Assembly (NCBI GenBank): GCA_015680685.1
Contig: MNCI01009296.1
Location: 442,921 to 506,920, forward strand
Direction of reading: 5' to 3'
DNA: 64,000 nt
DNA from: Gnetum montanum
Taxonomy: Eukaryota > Streptophyta > Gnetopsida > Gnetales > Gnetaceae
The notes below the pieces were generated by a model. The model was not told the DNA's origin and searched no databases. It saw nothing but the letters and a program-made list of their open reading frames with translations. Shown here in pieces: positions 45,992 to 56,741 of the stretch; position 1 is the first letter of the stretch; each line of letters begins with the position of its first letter. The position numbers and the translations under genes were made by a program.

Positions 45992-46537
45992 TGTCACGTC
46001 CCCATTCCTAAATGATGATATTGCATAACGAAGATGGTGTCTCTTCATAACAATTGTTAGTGTTATCTTAACAAGACCCAAAAGGGAACATTGTAATAAC
46101 GAACATGTATCTTAAGATAACCTTTAGGGATTTGACCTAAGGCATTTATAGCCAAGCTTAGAGGTCATGCTAGGCATGGAGTGGTGGAGCAATGGCAAGT
46201 CATAAAAGCTAGGTGAAGTGGGACAGGAAGTGGATTGGCCATCCCTTCTAGTTGGGTTATAGGCCTAACCATGGTGGTAGTTCTAGATTGTCTCTAATAG
46301 ATAGATGCCAAAGGAAGAAAACCCCAAGGAACACTCTTAGAGCATGATCCAAATACTCCATTCTATATCAATAAAGCATTCTTTTCTTTCTCTGTCTGCA
46401 CTTTCTCTATTATTTTCTTTATGCATAATGTCAAATGTTACATATATTTGACATTTGGTATATTGTCTTCTCATGCATAATGTCTAATATAATGTATATT
46501 TGATCTTTTCCATGACATTTGAGGATGGGATGTCACA
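45992..46537 (+). repeat. 5' LTR of element C
   Basis: 546 bp. Aligns along its length with 51,168-51,742, which has an extra ~30-bp duplication near 51,260. Contains CATTTATAGCC (46,140), a possible TATA box. Confidence 0.9.
46370..46375 (+). terminator. Poly(A) signal in 5' LTR of element C
   Basis: AATAAA within ATATCAATAAAGCATT, conserved in the 3' LTR (51,575-51,580), followed by a T-rich stretch. Confidence 0.6.
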
Positions 46538-46539
46538 AT

Positions 46540-46551
46540 TGGTATCAAATC
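46540..46551 (+). other. Primer binding site of element C (Met type)
   Basis: TGGTATCAAATC, two bases after the LTR. Close to the standard TGGTATCAGAGC. Confidence 0.8.
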
Positions 46552-47800
46552 AAACCACAATCCAAGGGCCATTCAAAATCATGGGCTAACTACAACATGA
46601 ATTTGATGATGAATCATGAAGCTATGACACAAAGAAAATCATTGATCATCACCAAATGCACCATATGTTTATGATGTAAGTCAGAAGATACCTTTCCATT
46701 GATTTCATGAACAATGGATCAAGCATTTAGATCCTAGGAACCAATAAAATTCTTTAATGGATATCATTAACTAAGGAAGATATGATCACACCTCATCAAT
46801 ATTCATCAATTACAAGGGATGTTTGTTAGACAATGATACATTAGTCCAAGTAACTTTTACTCATCTTAATACTATAATTATTAATTAATTAAGATCATTG
46901 TTAAATTTCTCCTAAAAATTTAGTAACCATGACCTAAATTGATCTTGTAAGCAATTTAGAGTCATTTATAAGTCATCATGTCTACCATATATCAACTTGG
47001 TCATGTTGTTTTTGTAGAATAAGGTTGTTGGACCTTTCAAAATATTGAAAATTCAAATTTACTTTTAAACTATAAGACTATGTCCAATGCATAGTACTCA
47101 TCAAGATTATTCCAAAGGTACAAATTTCGTCTTGATCAGACTTATAATTTAGGAGATATTGATGTTTAAAATTTCTCATTTTGTGTGCACTAAATAATAT
47201 TAAGCTATTAAATTATTATTTTAAAAAATCTCTAAAATACTTATCGAGTGGGAGGTCATAGGTTTAACCCCCACATCCCAAATTTTTTTTAATTAAATAA
47301 TAATAATAATGAAAAAATTTAATATTCAAAAAGCCCCCTTTTGGGTAGGCTATGACTAGCTTTATTGTTGGCCACAGCAAGGCTTGTAAGGTTGGCTAAT
47401 GGTCGACAACAACTGGACCTACCATGTAGCACTGTAGCTGATCCCAAAGGGGGCTAGAAAGGAGGCTGGCTTGCCTCCTATGCATCCTCTTGTGGAACCA
47501 CCAAATCCCCCTCCCCTAGCCCTTCTACATGCATGTTTCCACACTTCGCTCCTCCCCACTCCCATGCTATGCTTATTAACTTACTACTTTTGTAAACCTT
47601 CATGTGTTGCCACCTCTCAATTCCATTGTTGCCTTGTGTACCACAACACTTCACCCCACCAGCTTCTCTCCAGCATGCACCACCACCTTCATATATGGCT
47701 ACACCATTTTCCTACCTATCGCTTAAACTATTTTCACTACAAAAACCCTTGCTGCATTTCTTGCAACCATCATTGATTGCACCACTGCTATTTGTTGATG
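46552..47800. other. Leader of element C, no retroviral domain
   Basis: AT-rich to 47,330, then a C-rich stretch where a Pro/His/Leu-rich plus frame (47,471-47,776) is open. This frame is probably a by-product of composition. No gag is recognised. Confidence 0.45.
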
Positions 47801-47806
47801 ATGTGG

Positions 47807-48395
47807 ATCATCACCTCCAATATTGTAGATCATCCCTTTCCATGCCACTAATCATCACCTTCCTTGTCACTGATCATCACCTCCCATGCCATAGATCATC
47901 ACCTCTCATGTCATCGATCATAACCTTCCATGCTACCAATCATCATCTCCCATGTCATCAATCATTACCTCCCATCCTACAAATCATCACCTTCCATGCC
48001 ACTAATCATCACCTCCCCTATTGTAGATCATCACCTTCCATGTCGCAGATCTTCACCTCCCATGCCACCAATCATTGCCTCACCTATCGCTGATCATCGT
48101 CTCTCCTACTATTGATCATCGTCTCCCTTGCTGTCAATCATCATCTTCCATGTGACAGATCATTGCCTCGCATGCTACCAATCATCACCTTCCATGCTGT
48201 AAATCATCACCTCCCATGCCATTGATCATCACCTCTCATGTTGTAGATCATCACCTCCCATGTTGTTGATCATTGCCTTCCATGTCGTAGATCATCATCT
48301 ATCACATCGTCGATCATTGCCTCCCCTACCACAGATCATCACTTCCCTTATCTCTAATCATCATCTCTCCTAGCATTGTCAATCATTACCTCTTG
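47807..48395. repeat. 22-bp minisatellite, about 27 units
   Basis: The unit resembles ATCATCACCTCCCATGCCACCA, with variable positions at the end. The spacing is constant at 22 bp for most of its length (for example 47,938-48,070). Because 22 is not a multiple of 3, successive units rotate through all frames, and all three stay largely open, giving the 163-codon frame at 47,602-48,093. Confidence 0.92.
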
Positions 48396-48460
48396 TGGCA
48401 AGATGCACCATGCCAGCCCTATTAGGTTGTGTGCACTGAAAAAAGCTGTGCAAGCCCTAC

Positions 48461-48586
48461 AATGGCCATGTGGACGCTAGAAAGGGCCATGTAGGTCCAA
48501 TCAAGGGGTTGCATAGGCCTAATGGAGGGCTTTGTAGACCTTGAAATGGGCCACGTAGACCCTAAAATGGACCACATAAACCCTAG
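48461..48586. repeat. 21-bp tandem repeat, six units
   Basis: Units such as AGGGCCATGTAGGTCCAATCA repeat every 21 bp with changes. 7 codons per unit. Confidence 0.85.
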
Positions 48587-48589
48587 GGA

Positions 48590-49555
48590 GGCCCTAGAAA
48601 ATGAGCACACTACCTAATGCTACCTTTGCCAACCCTTCACTACCACCAATAGAAGGAAATGTTACATTGCCATCACCTCCATATGTGCCCAACTTGGCCA
48701 TTAACGTCACCAATAGCCTCCCTAGACTTGACTGCTAGTGCACCACTAAGGATGTTACTACTGTCATCCCTACTATTATGTAATGAAAAAAAAATTCTCT
48801 GTGAACAAATGAAAAATTCGAAATTCTCATCCATTGACGAAAATTTTAAAATTCCCATTAGTTGATGGAAAATTTAAAATTCTTATCATTAAACATAAAC
48901 TTAAATTAAGAACTCCCAAAAGTATTTTCAAAATTCATATTTGACACCTTATTAAAAATGGGGATAAAAACTTTGCCATTAAGCACACTCATTTGGAAGT
49001 TGAATTGGTATGGGTGACCTCTTGGGAAGTCTTGTTTTTCATGCTAAAAGCCTTCAACCTTAGACACTACAAAATTCAACCTTCCAAACCCAATGGTAAA
49101 GTCAAATTTATCCTATAAAACCCCAAAAATTAATTTTTACTCCTTGCCCAACATAATGCCCCAACATCCTCAAAAGTTTAATTTTCACACAAGTCGAGCA
49201 TATGATATCCATTTTTAACATATGAATAATCATTTCCAACATTTCCACCCTTCTAAACTCAATGGTGAGGTCAAATTTACCATCTAGGTACTTGATAATC
49301 TAATGATATCATAATTGTGTTTTATGAACTTAACCTTTTTCAGACCTTAAGATTCCTATGGCATGTCATTAGTTACATTGTCAGAGTCAGTGTCTATAAG
49401 GGAGGTAGAAAGGCCATTAAGAATTAGATGATGTAATTATATGTTACTAAAATTAGATGATGTAGTTAAATATTATCAAAATTAGTTGGAGAATCAGTTG
49501 AAATAAAACAATCTTCAAAAGGTATATTAATCTATCTTGCAATTAAAACATATAG
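48590..49555. other. Interior of element C upstream of the captured gene
   Basis: No recognised coding content. Contains AAATTC(TC)ATC..GACGAAAATTT-type short repeats (48,800-48,890). It may include an untranslated leader of the captured transcript. Confidence 0.4.
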
Positions 49556-49561
49556 CAAAAC

Positions 49562-50730
49562 AACATGAAGACTTAAAATCTCGTTTTGACAAGGAGTATG
49601 ATACTCATGAAGAGAATCCAAGAATGAGAATGAAAGGTGCAACATAGAATGTGCTTGCAATATCCCTAGTGATTGAGCAACAAAATCTTCTATGTCCATC
49701 ATGGCCCTTGGATTGGCATGAATATTGATATTCATGCATCTTAAAAGAGTTAGAAGATTTGGATGCTAATGTTTTATGCCTACAAGAAGTCTTTCCACAG
49801 GAATTTCTATATCAATTCAATCTAGACTTGGAAAAGATGGGATATAGAGGTATTTATAAGCAAAAAGGTTTTCATGGAAGTTCTTCTTTTAAGCCATATA
49901 GATTTGCCTATTGCAAAAATCACAACATGGATGGTTGTGTGATCTTTTATAAAGAAGCCAAGTTTGAATTGATACAAAGATTTGAATAAAGTTTAGAAAA
50001 TATGATTTTTGAAATTCTAGAACTTCAAGTGATTGGAAAAGAAAGAATAGTTAAGATTTTAGAAAAATCACATAGCCTTGGAAGTTATTCTAAAAGTCCA
50101 TCCATCAAAAAGATGTGTATGCATAGTCAACACACACTTAATTGCCAAACCAACATGTTCAAATGTTAAATTATGTTAAGGAGCATACTTGATTAAGAAA
50201 ATAGAAGAAAATTTGAAGAATAAGTTATTCCTAAGCTATACAGAATCAGTTCCATTTATTTTTTTTAGAGATTTCAATGCAAAAATTTGGAAGTGGTCTT
50301 TATCAATTCTTAAAATATAGATGTGTAAAGGAATCTTTGGAAAATTAACCTAATTTGAAAAAGATGTTTTCATCAATTCAACATGAATTCCATTGGCTGG
50401 TTCATATTCTACTTATTTTGAATCTTCAAAAGATAAATCAAATTTCAGAATTCATGAACAAATGATGCTGATGGATAGTGCCCATAAGGAATCACAATTT
50501 ACCAATTACTCTGCTATGATTAATGAGGATGGATCAACAAAATTCTTCATTGAGACTTTAGATTATATTTGGTATAATGTCTGATTCTTCCAAGTTACCA
50601 GGTTACTAGAGTTAATTTCTAAAGAAGAAGATGAGAAGAATCAAGATCAAGCCTTGCCATCCTATATAAGATCATCTGATCATATACCACTTATGGAAAA
50701 ATTACAATTACTTCCATTAATTTATAAGGT
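49562..50730 (+). pseudogene. CCR4/ANGEL/PDE12-type nuclease, retro-captured relic
   Basis: The endonuclease-exonuclease-phosphatase fold is readable almost end to end. In frame 1: AT*NVLAIS (expected TWNVLA), LLCPSWPLDWHEY then a stop for Arg, ILKELEDLDANVLCLQEV, LEKMGYRGIYKQKG, NMDGCVIFYKEAKFELIQR. After one shift near 50,100, frame 2: VCIVNTHLIAKP, FFRDFNAK (the GDFN motif), LAGSYSTYFES, FTNYSAM, ETLDYIWYN, ALPSYIRSSDHIPLMEKL. The catalytic positions E, D-x-N and D-H are still visible. The domain spans about 1.05 kb, the length of its coding sequence, so introns appear absent. About seven in-frame stops, some CGA-to-TGA or TGG-to-TAG, make it dead. This family removes poly(A) or 2',5'-oligoadenylate in eukaryotes. 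The exact subfamily is uncertain. Confidence 0.85.
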
Positions 50731-51153
50731 TGATCAAGATCAGGAAGTATCTCACCCTTACTTATATTTATGATTTTGATAATTTTCTTTATCATTCAAT
50801 TTATATTTTAATAAGATAAGTAAAATATCTAAGGTAATGAAAGTTGGAAATAAAGAATTTTCCCTGCCTTCACTTGGATAAAAAAATCTGAGTTGCACTT
50901 TATGTGATAATAGTTAAACTAGTGATTTGTGGTTGGTAGATTTTTAATTTATATCTTGTCATTATCTTAAAAAAATGAAGTAAGCATTAACAAAGTGACA
51001 TTTAAAATTTTCATATATTTTTCTCACATATATCTTGGCAAAAAACAACTTCAAGCTCCAAGGAGAAATTAAATTGGAGCACAGGATCACAACAGAAGCA
51101 TTGAAATTGGAGAAAGATAGTGAACGTGGACTCGTTTGAGGATGAATGAAAAC
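50731..51153. other. 3' part of element C
   Basis: AT-rich, no gene. Possibly the 3' untranslated part of the captured transcript followed by element sequence (51,060-51,150 is purine-rich). Confidence 0.4.
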
Positions 51154-51167
51154 TAACAGGGGTAGAT
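51154..51167 (+). other. Polypurine tract of element C
   Basis: TAACAGGGGTAGAT directly before the 3' LTR. Confidence 0.7.
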
Positions 51168-51742
51168 TGTTACATCCCCATTTTTAAATGATGTTGTTGC
51201 ATAATGAAGATGGTGTCTCTTTATAATAATTGTTAGTGTTATCTTAACAAGACCTAAAAGAACAATTGTAATTAAGACCCAAAAAGGCACATTGTAATAA
51301 TGGACATGTCTCTTAAGGTAATATTTGGAGGCTTGACCTAAGGAATTTATACCTAAGCTTAGAGGTTGTGCTAGGCATGGAGTGGTGGAGCCAATATAGG
51401 AAAGTCACGAGAGTTGGGTGAAGTAGGACATGAAGTGGACCAGCCATTCCTTCTAGCTAGGTTATAGGCCTAACCATGATGGCAGTGTTGGATCTCCTCT
51501 AAGGGATAGATGCCAAAGGAAGAAAATCCCAAGGAACGCTCTCAGAGCATGACCTAGATACTCCTTTCTATATCAATAAAACATTATTTTCTTTCTCTTT
51601 ATACACTTTCTCTATTATTTCCTTTACGCATAATGTTGAATGTTACATATATTTGACATTTGGTATATTGTCTTCTTATGCATAATGTCTAATATAACAT
51701 ATATTTGACATTTGCCATGACACCTAGGAACGGGATGTCACA
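51168..51742 (+). repeat. 3' LTR of element C
   Basis: 575 bp. TGTTACATCCCC start, GGGATGTCACA end. AATAAA at 51,575-51,580. Confidence 0.9.
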
Positions 51743-51747
51743 ACAAG
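51743..51747. repeat. Target-site duplication of element C, right
   Basis: ACAAG, identical to 45,987-45,991. Confidence 0.9.
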
Positions 51748-52440
51748 CATTGATAAGATCAGGATAAGAACTTAGAAGTTGTTAAGATAAGAGTTTGAGA
51801 CAAGAGCTTAGATGTGTTAAGACAAGAGATTGGGACAAGAGTTAGATGGTGTCAAGACAACAGTTTGAGACAAGATCTTAGGTCATATGAAGAAGAGATT
51901 GGGACAAAGAGAAAGTTGAGATTAAGATGAGAGCTAAGTTATCAATTTGAGATGATAAAAGTCTCAACTAGAAAACAAAGATGAAATATGACAAGGATGC
52001 ATGACATCAAAAGAAGATGTTCTGGTATCTTTCGTGACATCTCAAGAGATTAGCAGATATCCCAATGATAGAGCTCTAGTTTCAAGCCAAATGTTCCACA
52101 AAAATAGGAGATATCCCAATTATACTTAAGAAATCCCAGTTGGAATGTCCCCAATGAGATGTCCCAATTTTTAGTGGGACATTTCACCTACAAGAGGCTA
52201 GAATTCAAAGAGACATCCTAAGCTCTAATGGGATGTCCCAACTAGGCATTGCATGAATTCCAATGGTTATGTGACAAGGATAGAGGCTATAAATGAAACA
52301 TTATCTTGGTCATAAGGATAAGAATTGTTCATATGAATATTCATTTATTGAATACATCTTGTGAATTATTTTTTTTCTCATCTCTGCATCTTTTGTAAGT
52401 TGCATTTTGTATTGAAAGATCCTCAAAGCAAGGAATTTGT
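51748..52440 (+). repeat. Copia LTR (element E 5' LTR), second piece
   Basis: Aligns with 55,590-56,285 (TTGATAAGATCAGG, GACAAGAGCTTAGATGTGTT, AAAGATCCTCAAAGCAAGG). It stops at AGGAATTTGT, about 450 bp short of the full LTR end. Confidence 0.85.
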
Positions 52441-52454
52441 TAGCTTCTAAAATG

Positions 52455-52528
52455 ATTACAAAGTATGATAAACTTAAAATGAAATCTAAGCTTCTAGTAT
52501 TACAAAGTATGATAAACTTAAAATGAAA
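52455..52528. repeat. Local duplication (~30 bp, spaced 44)
   Basis: ATTACAAAGTATGATAAACT plus TAAAATGAAA occurs twice. Confidence 0.9.
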
Positions 52529-52589
52529 GAAGGATAGAAAATCAAGGATTATTTTTCTAAAGCCAATGATTTAGTTGTAGCTATCTAAG

Positions 52590-53030
52590 GATGTCATTAT
52601 TAAAATGATTAGAACTTTGCAACCTAAGCTTAGAGTGAAAGTTATAGCCATAAAAGAGATTAGGAATTTCTTAGTGCTAAAGCTCAAAGAGCTTCAAAGT
52701 ACATTCATTTCTTACAAGATGAATCTCAAAAGTGAAGGTGCAATAAAAAAAACCAATTGCCTTCAAAAGCTCAATAATGAAATAGGAGCCATTTGAGCAT
52801 GAAGCAAATAGTGAAGATGAATTGGCTCTTTTGTCAAAAAGAGTTCAAAGACTACTTGCATGAAATAGAATGAACTTTAATCAATCTAGCATCAAAGGTA
52901 AAAAAAGAGGAAAAATTTCAAAAATTATAATTTTTATACATCATCTATAGAACTTTGGGTTTGTGGTGGTAGAGGCCATGTGGCCTCCAAATGTCCAAGT
53001 GTTGGCAGGTTTTAAAAGAAGGATCAATCT
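52590..53030 (+). pseudogene. Copia gag relic with zinc knuckle
   Basis: The plus frame reads IRTLQPKLRVKVIAIKEI and LVLKLKELQSTFISYKMNL, the end of the copia Gag (UBN2-type) core (pattern L+..L...y...v.ai......l.l.eL...L..yE). A broken zinc knuckle follows (VCGGRGHVASKCP near 52,965), its first Cys lost. The N-terminal half of gag was deleted with the LTR end. Stops are present. Confidence 0.7.
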
Positions 53031-53104
53031 AAAGATAAAATGAAAAAGAAAAATATTTATACTATCTGGGATGATGAACAAATGAAGAAGAAGCAAATGA
53101 TTCT

Positions 53105-53368
53105 ATGATACATTCACATCTTATCTACATGGTCCTTACATATGAAAATTCTATAAAAGACCTTGAAGAATCTAAAGGTAAAGTTGCGGATAAGTATAGT
53201 GAGATGCATGAGGAAATTATCTGTCTTCATTATTTACTTAGAAAATTAAGAAAGAATATACATAGAAAAGATGATGAAATTTATAAACTCTATACTATAT
53301 GCTTTACTCTTTTAAAGAGAACTCTCGAATGTAAAGGCCGACGTTCAATTACTAACCCATTTATATGA
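53105..53368 (+). pseudogene. Coiled-coil part of copia Gag
   Basis: An 87-codon frame, helical and charged (DLEESKGKVADKYSEMHEEI, RKLRKNIHRKDDEIYKL), just downstream of the zinc knuckle, where Sirevirus Gag has a coiled coil. The start is not defined, as it is probably the continuation of the frame above. Confidence 0.55.
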
Positions 53369-53369
53369 G

Positions 53370-54978
53370 TAGAAGTGTAGAGACACACAAGATGTAAGGT
53401 CTAGCAAAAATCTAAAAATGCCTCAAAATTAGCACAACAATGGAGATCTAGAAGAGACATCTCAAAAGGACACTTACACAAGTTTGGTATCATCCAAAAG
53501 GAGAAATAACATAAGGTTTGATTATCCAATCCAAATTAGAGATACACTATGTTTGTTTATGAAATGTGTGAACATGAACAAGCTTCTTATCAACCTCCAA
53601 TAAAGCTAAATGATGTGGCTACTTGGTCTTGTCAAAATGAGCCTAGTAAATATGATTTGTAGGGTAGAAAATCTTGGAGAAACAATGAACAAGAGGAAGG
53701 TATGGTCTCTAATAAAATTAAAGGATAAGGATCCATAACTTGCAAAAATTATTAGTCCTCTCATTTCAAAGAACATGAGCATGACAAAGCAACAATATCA
53801 AATGAATTTGGAAATTCAAGCAAAGATGCTGATGATAGAAAAGGTAAGGAATAGTTGCATGCTAGGGAGATACTTTATGATGGAGGATCCCATCTCAAAC
53901 TTCATTAATCATGTCCATGATTAGAAGCAAGAAAAGTAAGTAATAGTAAATATTTATTCCTTGACTTGCTAAAATTATTTTAGATTAGTTTATTTTTATA
54001 AATGTTAGTGGTTAGAAAATTAATTGAATGGATGCTATTGGAAATCTTGGGTTATCCAAAGAAAAGCTCACTTGATCTTACAATGTGTTGAGCTAAAAAT
54101 AAAAGCATGTGACCATCAAAATTTTAATGGACATTGAATTGACTTATCTTAAGGGAGGATCAAAAAACAATAACTCATAACATAGGATTTGGTAAGTTTG
54201 CATGTTATGTTCTATGGTGGTAAGATCATCACATTGTTGTTAGAACATATTTGCCTTATGATTTGGATCATAAGATGCAAATGTTATTATGCTTGTATTA
54301 CTTTTTGGGCAATAAATGTTGTTGCCTCCTTATGTATCCCAAAGGTGTAAATGTTTTCAAATTTTTTTCATTGATGATAAATCAAGTTGGACCCCTAACT
54401 GTAATTGATGAACCTTTTGAGAAAAATAACTTTTTAAAGGGGCTTTCTTGTTAATTATCTCCTATATGCTTTGAGAATATTCAAATCATGGATACTACTC
54501 ATGGGAGATGTTAGTTTCCAAAGTCTTCACACTTGATCTTCGAATTGCTATGTAGATGATTATTGATGCAAAACTTGTAAGGTGCAAGTTGATCCTAAAA
54601 CCTTCAAGGAGAGAATTCCACTCTTTCTAGAATAGATGTTTTGTTTTTGGAGAAGTTGGAAAGAACTCCAGCACATGTGCAAGGGGAGCTTGTATCTTAT
54701 CAATAGTATTCTTTTTTCTTTTTTGGGCCATCAATGTAGGGGAAGTCTCTTAGACTCTTACCAAAAGATACTTAAGAACAAGACTTTTCTCTTCAACATC
54801 CACAATAGAAAATTAGCAAGAAAAGGTTTATTCACATTTGATTATGATATGTTTGATTAATTATAATTTTTTAATATTTTTAGCATCATCATTCTTGTGA
54901 ATATTAGATCTATGATCTTCAATTTGTATGTACTGTGTTCACCCTCCTTAGTGATCTACATTAACTTTTTGCTAATGT
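53370..54978. other. Interior of element E, no domain recognised
   Basis: Plus frames 54,251-54,454 and 54,636-54,860 are short and unrecognised. No integrase (HHCC, DDE) or RT (YVDD) signature was seen. The pol region appears deleted. Confidence 0.5.
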
Positions 54979-54980
54979 CC

Positions 54981-54996
54981 ACAAAGGGGGAGAGAG
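54981..54996 (+). other. Upstream polypurine tract of element E
   Basis: ACAAAGGGGGAGAGAG, about 490 bp before the second PPT. Confidence 0.6.
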
Positions 54997-55470
54997 TTTG
55001 GTATGTTAAGGTATGTTAAAGGTATGATATATTCTTGAGGTTATAACAGTTATTATATGATGTGAAGACCATCTACTGATATTTGGTCATTATTATCTTT
55101 TAAAAATAGTATTCATAATTATATGGATGAATTAATTGGTATATACACCTAATAAGTGTTTTTGTTACCAATAGCCTATTATAAATTATATATATTTGAT
55201 TACATACTTTATCTTATGGCATGATACTTGAACTTCAATGAAATTTTTTTCTAAATGGAAATACTCTTGGATAGAAAATTGATAGGCTTTGTCTATATTT
55301 CTATATGCTTTTTTGGTTTTAACTTGCTTTGTAACTGGTTATGAACAACACTTAATAGGACTTTCTTTTTCTTGATCAACCTTATAGAACCTATGCTAAA
55401 GGATTTTTGTGCCTTTATAACTTTATCATGTTATTATGATAACCCATTTTCTCAAGTTTTGGACATTACC

Positions 55471-55484
55471 AAAAAAGGGGAGAT
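55471..55484 (+). other. Polypurine tract of element E
   Basis: AAAAAAGGGGAGAT immediately before TGTTGACC. Confidence 0.8.
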
Positions 55485-56740
55485 TGTTGACCTTTTGGTA
55501 TGTCAAAACCTTGGAAAATGGAAAATGTAGACAATGTACTTGTTGGAATCTTGCAAGGCTTGGAAAAGATCAGAACAAGATGACAAGAGTTGATGAGATC
55601 AAGAAAAAAGCTTAGAAGGACAAGAGTTCGAGACAAGAGCTTAGATGTGTTAAGATAAGAGATTGAGACAAGAACTTATATGGTGTGAAGACAAGAGTCT
55701 AGGAAAAGAGCTTAGATGATGTTAAGAAGAGATTAGGATAAAGAGCAAGTTGAGATCAAGATGAAAGCTATGTTATTAACTTGAGAGGATAAAAATCTCA
55801 ACTAAAAAATAAAGATGAAAGATAACAAGGATGCACTAAGTTAAAAGAAGGTGTTTTGATATCTACTGAGGTGTCCCAAGAGATCAGCAAACATCCCAAT
55901 AATAGAGCTAAAATTTTAGGCTAGATGCTCCAAAAAATAGTAGACATCCTAATTGTACTTGAGACATCCTAGCTATGATGTCCCAAGTGAGACATCCCAA
56001 TTTCTAGTGGGACATCCCACCTACAAGAGCCCAAAATTCAGAGAGATGTACCAAGCTCAAACGAGATGTCCTAACTAGCTATTTCCTTGCCATTGCATGA
56101 ATTCCAATGATTATGTGATAAGGAAATAGTTTATAAAAGAAACATTATCTTGGTGAAAAGGATAAGCACTATTTATATGAGTATTCCTTCATTGAATACA
56201 TCTTGTAAATTATTTTATTTCTCATTTCTACATTTTTTGTAAGTTTCATTTTATATTGAAAGATCCTCAAAGCAAGGAATTTGTAAAGTATAGTTACATT
56301 CTCTCCTTGATTCTTTTTCTTTCTTTGCAAGTCCTATGGGGTTGATGTGCTTCTTGTGAGAAGGCATATGGTGAGCTTGTTGAGATCTTGCAGGGTTGAG
56401 TGTGTTTCTTAAGAGAAAACACTCTATGTATAGCTCACATCATTGTAAAGGTTATGAGATCCTTGAAATCATATTTTAAGCTTATTGGAACCTTGTGAGG
56501 TTGAGTGTGTTTCCTACAAGAAAACACTCATTACGAATCTCAAACTTTGTAAAGGTTATGATGCCATTTAAATTACATTTTTAAAGGAACAAAGTCCAAA
56601 GATGTGCAAGAATTCTATGCTGCAAGTGTGAAAGTACCCAAGTTGGAGAACCATGTAAATTTATGTGTAGTTTTAGTTATTTTAGTTGTTCAAATTGGGG
56701 AACTAATTCAACCCCCCTTCTAAGTTCTTGGTGAGGATCA
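55485..56740 (+). repeat. 3' LTR of element E
   Basis: About 1256 bp, uninterrupted. Serves as the empty-site paralogue for element C. Contains several GACATCCC/GATGTCCC words (55,870-56,070). The end is placed at GAGGATCA. Confidence 0.82.
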
Positions 56741-56741
56741 T

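Larger units (their letters stand above)
45992..51742 (+). mobile_element. Element C: LTR element carrying a captured host gene
   Basis: LTRs 45,992-46,537 and 51,168-51,742 start TGT(C/T)AC(G/A)TCCCC and end GGGATGTCACA. The TSD is ACAAG. A Met-type PBS follows the left LTR and a purine tract precedes the right one, so it runs left to right. The 4.6-kb interior has no gag, protease, RT or integrase I can see. It contains a 22-bp minisatellite, a 21-bp repeat and, in sense, a decayed CCR4-type nuclease copy. It is inserted in a copia LTR, and the uninterrupted paralogue at 55.5 kb gives the empty site. It must have moved with proteins from another element, like maize Bs1, which carries host gene pieces. 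Confidence 0.88.
45889..56740 (+). mobile_element. Element E: copia element, Sirevirus-like, interrupted
   Basis: The 5' LTR (45,889-45,991 and 51,748-52,440, its end and the PBS deleted) and 3' LTR (55,485-56,740) flank a gag relic, a coiled-coil segment and two polypurine tracts. Multiple PPTs and a coiled coil after the zinc knuckle are known Sirevirus features. No protease, integrase or RT is recognisable in 53.4-55.4 kb. Element C accounts for 45,992-51,742. No matching TSD was found, because the right end runs into an inverted LTR fragment. Confidence 0.72.

Noticed and set aside
47602-48093. 163-codon open frame
   Set aside because: It lies mostly in the 22-bp minisatellite; the openness follows from the repeat, and the other two frames are open as well.
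47807-48395. CRISPR-like array
   Set aside because: Units are 22 bp with no separate spacer class, degenerate, inside a plant LTR element. It is a minisatellite.
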